From assembly GCA_001724245.1 (NCBI GenBank), contig MEDX01000039.1, positions 1-35,585 on the forward strand: a DNA stretch of 35,585 nt, written 5' to 3'. The translations under genes were made by a program, and so were the position numbers. Under the pieces are notes generated by a model. The model was not told the origin of the DNA. It saw only the letters and a list, made by a program, of their open reading frames with translations, and did no database searches. Numbering within the stretch: the stretch's first letter is position 1; each line of letters begins with the position of its first letter. This DNA comes from Fonticula-like sp. SCN 57-25. Its lineage: Eukaryota > Nucleariida > Rotosphaerida. Shown here in pieces: positions 1-8,323 of the stretch.

Positions 1-158
1 ACCCAACGGCATCGTCAGGCAAAAACAAAACGGAAACAAAAAACAAAAATTGGCAAATGCACAGTCAGCATTACGGAACTGATCGATGTCACGCAATCAC
101 GTGGCCTCGATATCGTGACACATCGCTCGGCCAAAGTGCGTCAACCCACAACAACAGC

Positions 159-3100
159 ATGTCGGGCGGCCGCGCAGCGGTGGTTCCGCTCGCGGAGCGC
201 GTCCTTTTCCCTGGCGGCCTCATGAATGTTATTCTCCCCGCCTCCACCTCGTCGCGCTTTCAGACTCTGCTGTCGCAGTCGTTTCGGCCAAAGTCATCGA
301 CGCCGCTGCTTGTTGCCGCTGTCCCCATTGTGGGGGAGAATGCGGCGGCAGTGACGTCGGCCATCATGACGGATGCCTCTGCCGGCTCCTCGCCCCTGCC
401 GGACTTTGGCTGCCTTGCCCGCGTGACGCGCGTTGAGCAGGTCGACTTTCGCGGCGGCATGCGCATCGTGCTCTCTCTCGAAGGCCAAACCCGCGTCTCG
501 ATCTCTGCTCCCGCGATGACCGATGGCTACCTTACCGTGCACGCCAATCCGATTCAAGATGTTCTTCCGAGCTCATCTGACGAAGAGTTTGCCAAGCAAT
601 TCCACGCGCTGCGCTCTTCCGCGCGCAGTCTTCTCCACGTGCTCGTCGACATGCACATCAACAAGAAGGCGCTCATGGAACTCGATCGCCGCGTCGGATC
701 CCTGCCGGCATCGAACCTCGCCGATCTCCTCGTGTCGACCATCTCTTCACCGGCCGAAGAAAAGCTGGCCCTTCTCGGCGAGGCCGACGTAAAGACCCGC
801 GTGGCGCGCGCGACGGTGCTCGTCGACGAACAAACGCGGCTCGCGTCCGTCTCGCAGTCGGCGCTGTCGCTCACCGACAGCATCGCAAAGAAGGAAAAGC
901 GCAGGATGGAGCTGCGCAAGCAGATGCAGGAGATTAGAAAGGAGCTCGGGAAGGGCGAAGGCGACGACGAGGACGACGATAACGAGCTGCAGGGGCTCGC
1001 AAAGAAGCTCGAATCCCTCAACCTCAAGCCAGAGGTCAACAAGGTCGTCCAAAGAAGTACGTTAATGAATTACAAAATTTGTTGAAATGAGCGAAAAGGG
1101 CCATTTTTACTGCTTTTATGAATCTATAATGCTCTAAAATGTGCTCATTTTGTCTACTTTCATCCTTGTTTTGTTATCATTGTGACTCTTTTTCGATCTC
1201 TTTTGGCCTCTTTTATGTTCAAATTGCTCACTTCTTCCCTAGATATGAAGCGCCTTGAGCGCACCAACCCGAACTCTGCCGAGTACGCCTCCCTCCGCGA
1301 CCACCTCGAGCACATCTCCGAGCTCCCCTGGCCCTCCCCCACCCCCCCCTCCACCCCCGACATTGACATTGACCGCGCCCAGCGCCAGCTCGACGACGAC
1401 CACTACGGCCTCGACAAGGTCAAGCGCCGCATCGTCGAGTACCTCGCCGTCCGCAAGCTGCGCCCCTCGCACCGCGGCCCAATCTTGTGCCTGATTGGCC
1501 CGCCCGGCGTCGGCAAAACTTCCCTCGGCCGCTCAATCGCCGACGCGCTCGGCCGCAAGTTTGCGCGCATTTCCCTTGGCGGCGTGAGCGATGAAGCTGA
1601 CATTCGCGGTCACCGCCGCACATATGTTGGCGCGATGCCCGGCCGCGTGGTCGCCGCGCTCGCGCAGGCCGGCAGCGACAGCCCCGTCGTGCTGCTCGAC
1701 GAGATCGACAAGCTCGGAAAGAGTCACCGCGGCGACCCCGCGGCGGCGCTGCTCGAAGTGCTCGATCCAGAACAGAATGGAGCTTTTACGGATCACTATC
1801 TGGGCGTGCCATTCAGTCTAGAGCATGTGCTATTTATAGCGACGGCCAACAGCGCCGATGAAATTCCGCCGCCGCTCGCTGATCGCATGGAAATCATTCG
1901 CATTCCAGGGTACACTTTTGAGGAAAAGGTGCAAATTGCAAAACGGTATCTGTTCCCAAAACACGTGACTGCGTGCGGGCTGGAGCAGGGAAGGTTCCAT
2001 ATGAGTGATGACGTCATCTACAAGTTGGCGTTGAATTATACGCGCGAGCCGGGTGTAAGGTCGCTCGAGAGGCAAATTGCGGCAGTTTGCAGGGGGTTTG
2101 CAGTTGATATTGCAAGGGGTAAAGGAGAGGAAGTGAAAGGAAGGCGCGATATTACTTATGAGGACGTCGAGCGCATCCTAGGAGTACGTATTGGTTTGAT
2201 AGGGTGATGGTTGATGTGAAGTGATATACATGATGATATACATGATGTCTTTTGATATACATGATGTTTTCGATATACATGATATTTCTTGATATGCAAG
2301 ATGTTTCTTGATACACATGATATCATTGATGTAAAGTGATGTACATGATGTTTATTTTTTGATATACTTGATATACATGGTGTCTCTTGATATACATGAT
2401 GTCTCTTGATATATATGATGTCTCTTGATATAAATGATATATTCTTTCTTTGATGCTGACAAATGAAATAGGCACAGCTTTATGATGAAGACTGGCTTGA
2501 AAGGACGGCCGTTTCTGGTGTCGTCATGGGCCTCGCGTGGACATCATCAGGTGCAGGCAGCGTCCTCTTTGTCGAGAGTACGTACTGGGAATGTTATCAG
2601 GGGTGGATTACAGGGAGAAGTGTGTTGAAAAGTGACACTTTTTGGTTGTATTTTATGAAATCTGATCGAGAATTGTCACTTTTGTGTCATTTTTGTGTCA
2701 TTTTTGTGGTACTTTTCACCACTTTTACATCATTTTTATGTCTTTTACCCTCTTTTACCCTCACTTTTCTTCCTTTTCTTCCACTTTTCCTAACCATCCT
2801 TCTTCAGCCACACAGATGCCCGGCAAAGGCCGACTAATTCTCACCGGCCAACTCGGCGACGTCATGCGCGAGTCCGCCCAAGCCGCCATCAGCTGGGTCC
2901 GCAGCAACTCTCCCCTCCTCTCCCCCTGGAACGCCTCCGCCGCCGCCGCCGCGCTCGACACCACCGACATTCACATCCACTTTCCCGCGGGCGCCATCCC
3001 CAAAGACGGCCCGTCCGCCGGCGTGACAATCCTAACGTCGCTCGTGTCGCTGCTGAGCGGCGTCCCCGTGCGCCCAAACACGGCCATGACGGGCGAGGTG

Positions 3101-3343
3101 ACGCTGCGCGGCGTCGTGCTGCCCGTCGGGGGGATCCGAGATAAGGTGCTTGCTGCGCATCGGAGGGGGGTCAAAAGGGTCATCCTGCCGGCGGGGAATA
3201 GGAGGGATGTGGAGGAGGTGCCGGAAAAGGCGAGGAGGGAGATGGAGTTTGTGTTTGTGAGGAGCGCGGTGGAGGTGCTGGAGGCGGCGATTGAGAGGGG
3301 GGAGGAGAGGGTGGAGGAGACGCAGATTGTCAGTAGGCTGTAA
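159..3343 (+). CDS. LONP2: Peroxisomal Lon protease (ATP-dependent, LonP2 type)
   Basis: The exons are 159-1056, 1243-2183, 2472-2577 and 2808-3343, giving 826 residues in one frame. The order is an N-terminal LON substrate-binding domain ([11 protein letters not shown] onward), a helical region rich in acidic and basic residues, and an AAA+ module with Walker [10 protein letters not shown] and Walker [10 protein letters not shown]. The C-terminal protease domain has the Ser of KDGPSAG and the Lys of GGIRDKV as catalytic dyad. The protein ends in Ser-Arg-Leu, a type 1 peroxisomal targeting signal, and has no obvious mitochondrial presequence, so matrix quality control in peroxisomes is inferred. 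The ATG at 159 was chosen because the LON domain begins a few residues later; the frame is open upstream to 57, but only with an earlier ATG in unlikely sequence. All three introns begin GTACGT and are long (186, 288 and 230 bp). AATAAA lies 9 bp past the stop codon. Confidence 0.93.
2216..2450 (+). repeat. Degenerate tandem repeat inside Lon intron 2
   Basis: About a dozen imperfect copies of GATATACATGATGT, joined by short T-rich linkers such as TCTCTT or TTTTCTT, fill nearly all of the 288-bp second intron. The period is roughly 20 bp. The copies stop just before the CTGAC branch-like motif and the ATAG acceptor, so the splice signals themselves are unaffected. Confidence 0.85.
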
Positions 3344-3351
3344 TTATATTG

Positions 3352-3357
3352 AATAAA
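3352..3357 (+). terminator. Polyadenylation signal of the Lon gene
   Basis: A perfect AATAAA begins 9 bp after the stop codon of the Lon gene. Such a short 3' UTR fits the compact gene spacing seen elsewhere in the window. Confidence 0.55.
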
Positions 3358-3456
3358 GGATGAGAATATGGGGACAAAATTGGAGACAAAATGGGGTTGT
3401 TTTGGCCTTGTGCATGGTACAATAGTAAGGTTTTTGCTCTGTTTAGGTTTTTGTTT

Positions 3457-3559
3457 ATTGGCAAAATGGTCACTTTTTTAAATATTTATCTTTATGGTTC
3501 ATTGGCAAAATGGTCATTTTATGATATGTTTAGCCTATTGGTCATTGGAAAAATGGTCA
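3457..3559 (+). repeat. Three-copy 43-44 bp tandem repeat downstream of Lon
   Basis: The 16-mer ATTGGCAAAATGGTCA occurs at 3457-3472 and 3501-3516. A one-base variant (ATTGGAAAAATGGTCA) is at 3544-3559, so the spacing is 44 then 43 bp. The linkers are AT-rich. Further partial copies (TTGGTCATTGG, CATTGGTCGCC) follow up to about 3590. The 392 bp between the Lon and endonuclease stop codons otherwise shows no gene. Confidence 0.8.
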
Positions 3560-3735
3560 TATTTGCCTATCATTGGTCGCCTATCATGGGCACAAGGGCA
3601 CTTTGATCATTGACTCTACTGTTGTGTGTTCCAGGCAATTAAAACATTTTGAATGGTCGTGTATATTGAGTGCCCTATAGGCATGTAACCTACTGGTTAA
3701 AACTGCGCGACTGCGCTTGCAAGTCGACTCTTGGC

Positions 3736-4584
3736 TTAGCAGCTCCAGAGCTCGTCGACCCACTCCGGGTGGTCAACAAAGACGTTGCGGTTGTACTGCC
3801 ACGAGTAGATGGCGTTGTTGCGGAACATCTCGCGCTCGGTGACCGGGAAGTCGTGGTGCCACTCGAGGAGCGTGCACAGCCAGCCAAAGTACGGGATGCT
3901 GCCGGTGGACTCGTCGATGACCTCGAGCGTGGGGGTGTCGTTGTCCTGGCCCTGGTTGCGGACCTCCATGTAAAAGATGACGCGCGCGAGCTGGCCCTTG
4001 TAGTCGTCCGGGACCTCCCAGGTGGAGCTGGTGGTGTAGGTGATGACATCGCAGTCGTTGATGTCGTTCTTGTAGGGGAGCAGGCAGACGGCATCGCCGC
4101 CATCCTTGTAGTCCTTGTTGCTGCGCATCGAGTTGACGCGCTTCTCGGCGGCGAAGAGGTGGTGGCCATCAGTGTACGGAACGTCGCCCTCATCGGGGAA
4201 GCCCTTGGACTTGGGCCACACGTGCTCGCGGTTCCAGCCGGTGGTCGAGCTGCCAGTGTCGCGCTGGCTCTTGGGCCAGCTCTCGCCAGTGTACACAAGG
4301 ATCACGTTGTCGGGGTTGGAGGGATCCTCATCGGCCTCCTCGCACATGTCCCAGACGCAAGAGTACGAGTGCGAAAGAGTGCCGTTGGAAAGGAGAAGGG
4401 CGAGGGCAGCGCGCATCTCGCGGGCGTCCTCGGCGGCGTGCACATCGGCGTAGTACACCTCATCGACGTAGGTCGGCGGGCGATCGGGCTTGGTGCACGC
4501 GTTGCGCTCGTTGAGCGAGGGGAGGATGGGCGCAGCGGCCGCAAGCGCGAGGAGCGCCGCAAGGGCAAGGACCACGCGCGCCAT
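3736..4584 (-). CDS. Secreted endonuclease I (EndA/NucM family, HNH/beta-beta-alpha-metal)
   Basis: This is a single-exon gene of 282 residues. Residues 1-18 form a clean signal peptide (Met-Ala-Arg, a hydrophobic run, small residues), so the enzyme is probably secreted or vacuolar. The family core is present: the WNREHVWPKS motif with catalytic His121, the TDGHHL motif at 138-143, and the downstream Asn151 and RSN at 154-156 expected for metal coordination. EndA/NucM enzymes cut DNA and sometimes RNA non-specifically through one metal ion. The second motif reads DGHHL rather than the bacterial DLHHL, a small departure that keeps the histidines. Several cysteines fit an extracytoplasmic protein. 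It lies tail to tail with the Lon gene and has no introns, unlike most neighbours. The family is mainly bacterial, so past transfer is possible, but base composition here matches the other genes. Confidence 0.88.
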   Translation of the reverse strand: MARVVLALAALLALAAAAPILPSLNERNACTKPDRPPTYVDEVYYADVHAAEDAREMRAALALLLSNGTLSHSYSCVWDMCEEADEDPSNPDNVILVYTGESWPKSQRDTGSSTTGWNREHVWPKSKGFPDEGDVPYTDGHHLFAAEKRVNSMRSNKDYKDGGDAVCLLPYKNDINDCDVITYTTSSTWEVPDDYKGQLARVIFYMEVRNQGQDNDTPTLEVIDESTGSIPYFGWLCTLLEWHHDFPVTEREMFRNNAIYSWQYNRNVFVDHPEWVDELWSC

Positions 4585-4952
4585 GATCGAGGTCCGGGCG
4601 GGTCGGGGAAAACACGGCGTGCTGCGCGCGGGTGGGCGTCTTCAGTGACGCGATTGGACGAGAGGGGCTGGAGTGGGCCAATCAGAAGAAAGTGGTGACT
4701 CTGCGTGACGATCGTGGGAGACGGCAAGGAAAGAATATGCTGCATATTTGTGGCATACTTTCTGCATATTTCGCGCGCTTTTTGGGTCAAAAGAGTTGAA
4801 CATTTGCCATACATTCATTATATTTATACATTCGTACATTGGAAAAATAGGGGTGGCACGTATTGTAGAGCTCAATAGAGCTCGTCATCGTGCGATATGG
4901 GGCACGCGGGTAGGCGAATGTACACGGGAAACGTCTATAAAGAGGTCAAAAG
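4585..4952. other. Spacer upstream of the endonuclease, with CCAAT boxes
   Basis: These 368 bp hold no supported gene. ATTGG at 4653-4657 is a CCAAT box on the minus strand, 69 bp upstream of the endonuclease ATG. A second CCAAT at 4678-4682 faces the other way. From about 4735 the DNA is AT-rich, with the 10-mer CTGCATATTT repeated 27 bp apart and a TATAAATA on the minus strand at 4821-4828, which is too far from the ATG to be assigned safely. Confidence 0.45.
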
Positions 4953-5247
4953 CTAAGTGCGCTTGGGCGGCGGCAGGCTGATGTTGGCGCGCTGCAGCAT
5001 CTCCTCGGGCGATCCGTTCATATCTACAGTCGCCGCGTGTTAGCGCACGATTCCGGTCAGCGCGGGTGGCGCACATCTCTTGTAGAGGAACCATGAGCTG
5101 AGCGCGAGCAGCGGCAGCGAAAAAGTCAAATACCGCATACTATCCCTGTTGTCAGTCTTCTCCCACACAGCCAAAGGGCGCGCACTAGACGAGCTTTGGC
5201 GTCTTTTTCGCGTCGCCAAAGAATCCCTGCTTGCCGTCGGCCGCCAT
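4953..5247 (-). CDS. Small single-pass membrane protein, 65 residues, unknown function
   Basis: The exons are complement 5186-5247, 5075-5139 and 4953-5023. Both introns (46 and 51 bp) begin GTGCGC, contain a CTGAC or CTAAC branch motif, and end in TAG. Splicing joins three frames that are each too short to be noticed alone into a 65-residue protein ending in TAG. It begins MAADGKQGFFGDAKKTPKLV, followed by one hydrophobic helix at about residues 23-40 (LTFSLPLLALSSWFLY), then KR, then a short soluble tail ending SLPPPKRT. The layout resembles the small single-pass proteins of mitochondrial inner membrane or ER complexes, but no family is recognised. It is divergent from the PH-domain gene, with 134 bp between the ATGs. 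Confidence comes from the consistent splice signals and the clean phase closure. Confidence 0.6.
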
Positions 5248-5258
5248 CGTCGGTCTGA

Positions 5259-5288
5259 GTCGGTTAGATCTGGTTTGGGTCGGTTAGA
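5259..5288. promoter_or_regulatory. Repeated GTCGGTTAGA element in a divergent promoter
   Basis: GTCGGTTAGA occurs at 5259-5268 and again at 5279-5288, exactly 20 bp apart, and related GGTT-rich sequence continues to about 5303. The pair sits 12-41 bp upstream of the small membrane-protein ATG and about 95-123 bp upstream of the PH-protein ATG. Its reverse complement, TCTAACCGAC, looks like a Myb-type site. Function is inferred. Confidence 0.4.
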
Positions 5289-5381
5289 GTCGGGTTGCGG
5301 TTGGTTATATTACCTATTTATAGTGTCTTCTGTCAGCACCCCGTCGAACGTGCGGTTGGTGGGGGGTGCGGGGATCGCGAA

Positions 5382-7119
5382 ATGCGGTACTTGTTGGGCC
5401 CTCCACCGGACGCGAGCGTGTGCTCCTCCCCGACGTGGGTGCCCATGCCCGCGTCCTTCCGGGAGGCGCACCTCCTGCTCAGCCCACGCGGCGGCTCGAC
5501 CCCGTCGAACCGCCGCCTTTCCTCGGACAGCTTCTCGAGCGGAGGATCCCCTGGCTTCCTCGAGCGCGGCGGCTTCCTTCGCGGCGGCAGCAACAGCAGC
5601 GTATCGTCTTCGCGCCGACCCGTGTCGACCGCGTCGTCCGTCGACGAGTCCGAGCTGAGCTTTCCGCGCTCGCCGCATCAGGGCGTCGCGGCACTTCAGC
5701 ATGCACTGCCGGCCGACGAGGCGCAGCATGCCGCCGACATGCTGGACGGGAGCGCCGCCGTCAAGGAAGGACGCCTGCTGCTTCGCAAGAGCACAGGCGA
5801 GTTTCAGGCATTCCAATTTATTCTATCCCCGACGCATCTAGCCTACTTTTCAGGGACGAGTGTCGCTGCTGCCGGCATCATCGAGCTCGCCCAGGTCACG
5901 GCGCTGCGCCTTCGCGCCGCCACCGACTACGCCATCGAGCTCGTCGCCAACGGCAGTGCGTAAAAGTGTTGTGTTGGTGCTTATTTAACGCGTTGGCAAC
6001 AGCTCTGTATCTGATCCTGGCCGTGACGCACGTCGCCTGCGAAGAGTGGTTCGCCGCCATCCTGCGCTATTGCAAACCGCACGTCCGCGAAAAGGTTCGC
6101 CTCTGCAAACTAGAATTTTGCACTAACATATGCTCTAGTTGCTTCCTTCGACGATGGACGTGTTGTTCCCTGCACTGGGCGATCGCGTGACTGTCCCTGT
6201 GACGCTGCTCACGCGCGTCCGCGACGTTTTCGCCCCCCTCAGCGAGCGCCTCGCCTACGAAGTGAGCCCCGTAACAGAGTCTGCTTTATGTCTTCGTCGC
6301 GGCGAGCGCGTCGTATGGCTCGACGACGACGACTATATTCTTTCCCCCGCCGTGATCTTCAAATCACACGTGATCGAGTGCCGCCCCCTTTCGCACCGCG
6401 TCGCGATGAACACTGACGCCCACGTGTCCGCCCCCGACGACGTTGTCGGCTTTCTGCGCAAGCAAGGCGCCGACCCGCTCGTGCGCGCCTGGAAGCGCCG
6501 CTGGTTTTTCGTGCGCGGCGAAAACCTCTTTTACTCCAAGCAGCCAAAGGCCGACGGCGACGATCTCGCCGGCGATGCGCTCGGATTCATCAACCTCGAG
6601 TCGGCGCAGTCAATCGAACTTGACCCACGCCACGTGGCCGTATTTTCTATCGTGACGTCATCGCGCGTGTACCGCCTAGAGGCGGCGAGCGACGAGGACG
6701 CCAACGTGTGGGTGGCGTGCCTCGGCCGCGTCATGCACTACTATGAGCGCCAGCGCATGTCTCACGTGACGCCTTGGCTGCATATTGAGATGCGATTGGA
6801 CAGCGCTGTCCAATCAACGTCGTCGAGAAAGGAGGGGTTCATGATGAAGCGCGGCTTTTACAATACAAGATACAAGTCGCGCTACTTTATCTTGGCGGGA
6901 AATGAGCTCACGTACTATGACGCGAGCGAGGGGCGACACTTGAGGGGCAGCATTCCGCTTGCTGGTGCGGTCATTGCCACGCGCGAGCAGGAAGGAGAAG
7001 ATGTTTTCTCCATTGTTACAGAGGCGAGGACGTATTTTTTGAGGGCGCCGTCGAGGGCGGTGCTTGAAGAGTGGATTGTGGCCATTCGGTATGAGCAGCA
7101 GGCTCACGCAAGGGGGTAA
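5382..7119 (+). CDS. Triple PH-domain protein
   Basis: The exons are 5382-5955, 6003-6094 and 6139-7119, giving 548 residues. The introns are 47 and 44 bp, with donors GTGCGT and GTTCGC. After a Ser/Arg/Pro-rich, probably disordered N-terminus (about 1-115) there is a first PH fold near 120-215, split by the first intron and ending in the typical C-terminal helix EEWFAAILRYC. A second PH domain lies near 319-420 (GFLRKQG, WKRRWFFVRG) and a third near 452-545 (GFMMKRGF, YKSRYFILAG, LEEWIVAIR). The basic beta1-beta2 loops fit phosphoinositide binding at membranes. Residues 223-318 may hide a further divergent domain. No catalytic domain is present, so an adaptor role is inferred. The start is the first ATG in frame after a possible non-ATG extension to 5295. 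The 3' end is convergent with CBP3. Confidence 0.8.
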
Positions 7120-7373
7120 ATATGAAGGGGCGCCTCGCGGGCGGGGCCGTCAAAATTAGCAGTTGTATCAGTATATTTTGTTGCATTCTAGTCAGTATAG
7201 TGTGCCATCATGGCGAGACATATGAAAGGCTATTGTATGATGTGGGTTTTGGGTAATAACTTAGATATCGATCAAATGAAAGCATTCTTGTCGACAATGA
7301 ACATAAAAGTGATGGTAACTCTTTCAGATGTCTTCTCAGATGTTTTCGTACTTTAAACTATATTTACAATGAA

Positions 7374-8081
7374 TTATACAAGAGCAGGATCAGCGAAAGT
7401 AAACTCACCCTGCAGCGCCTGCTCCGACGCAACCTTATCAAGCCTCGCGCCCTGCATCTTCATGTACTGCACGATGCGCGCGACCTCGACGGGCGATCCG
7501 TTCATGTCGGTCACGTTCCTCCACACGGCCTCGGCGAGATCCGTGTCGTTCTTGAGCATCGCTTCATCGTACGCGAGCGACACGCCAAAGTACTGCGAAA
7601 TAAGCAGCCGCATGTTCTTGTCAATGCGGGTGATGCCAATGTCCGCCATGCGGTGCTCCATGTCGTCAAAGAAAAGCTGCATGATCTGCTGCGAGACGGC
7701 CTTGCCGGCCTCGCCCTCGGCGCGAAGCCGAACAATGACAAACCAAATGTGCATGTGCGTCACAAGGAACCACGACTGAAAAGTGTCAGGCAAAGCGCAC
7801 GACTGGCAAAAGAAAGACTTTTGGGCGTCGTAGATGCTGCCAATCGACTTGTACGACTCGCGCGCGCGGCGCATGCCGACAGCATCGCGCGACTGCATGC
7901 CAGATGCGTAGAGAAGCGTGTTGGCCACGAGGCCGCCAAGCGACTTTGGCTTGCCGAGCTCCGCGGGAAGGCCCTTGGGGTACGTCATCATCGGCGACGC
8001 CTTGCCAGCGCCAAGAGGCACGCTCGGGACGCCCTTGGGCGCCGCCGCCGCCGCCAGCCGCCGCACCGCCACGCGCAACAT
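7374..8081 (-). CDS. CBP3: CBP3/UQCC1, ubiquinol-cytochrome c chaperone
   Basis: This is a single-exon gene of 235 residues. The N-terminus (MLRVAVRRLAAAAAPKG) is a good mitochondrial presequence. The core matches the ubiquinol-cytochrome c chaperone family: LPDTFQSWFLVTHMHIWF near 98-115, then FFDDMEHRMADIGI, ISQYFGVSLAYDEA and LAEAVWRN. In yeast, Cbp3 with Cbp6 sits at the mitoribosome tunnel exit, binds newborn cytochrome b and feeds complex III assembly. Near the 3' end a GTGAGT could act as a donor to an ATAG about 53 bp on and would give a slightly shorter tail. It does not follow the GTNCG pattern of this locus, so reading straight through is preferred. The gene is divergent from the GRAM-VASt gene, with 242 bp between ATGs and three CACGTG boxes next to this ATG. 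Confidence 0.9.
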   Translation of the reverse strand: MLRVAVRRLAAAAAPKGVPSVPLGAGKASPMMTYPKGLPAELGKPKSLGGLVANTLLYASGMQSRDAVGMRRARESYKSIGSIYDAQKSFFCQSCALPDTFQSWFLVTHMHIWFVIVRLRAEGEAGKAVSQQIMQLFFDDMEHRMADIGITRIDKNMRLLISQYFGVSLAYDEAMLKNDTDLAEAVWRNVTDMNGSPVEVARIVQYMKMQGARLDKVASEQALQGEFTFADPALV

Positions 8082-8086
8082 AGGAA

Positions 8087-8122
8087 CACGTGACTGATAT
8101 CACGTGCCGAGCAGGTCACGTG
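8087..8122. promoter_or_regulatory. Cluster of three CACGTG E-boxes
   Basis: Perfect CACGTG palindromes occur at 8087-8092, 8101-8106 and 8117-8122, starting 14 and 16 bp apart. The last is the longer palindrome TCACGTGA. All lie within 41 bp upstream of the CBP3 ATG and about 200 bp upstream of the GRAM-VASt ATG. CACGTG is the core site of bHLH factors such as Cbf1, USF or SREBP relatives; which factor acts here is unknown. Confidence 0.6.
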
Positions 8123-8323
8123 AGTATCAGGTGTGTTGGTGGCTCCTTGCTTGTCGGCGGCTGGGGCGTCCCTTGATTTCCTTGCCGGGCAGCGATCCTA
8201 CGGGCCCTTTTCGTCTATCGGCGGTGACGCTCGTTTCACAATTGATAAATTTCCCCTTTTTACGACTGTTTGCACCTCTTTTTCCATTGATATGTCTGTG
8301 ACGCGCCGCATCCCGGCGCCGTC

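Noticed and set aside
3670-4698. A 342-codon plus-strand frame over the endonuclease
   Set aside because: It is antisense to the endonuclease I gene, whose motifs are clear. The plus-strand product is low-complexity Val/Ala/Leu/Arg.
7374-7430. A GTGAGT donor near the CBP3 3' end, suggesting a last intron
   Set aside because: It breaks the GTNCG pattern, and splicing to the ATAG would stop almost at once. Reading through is simpler, though not proven.
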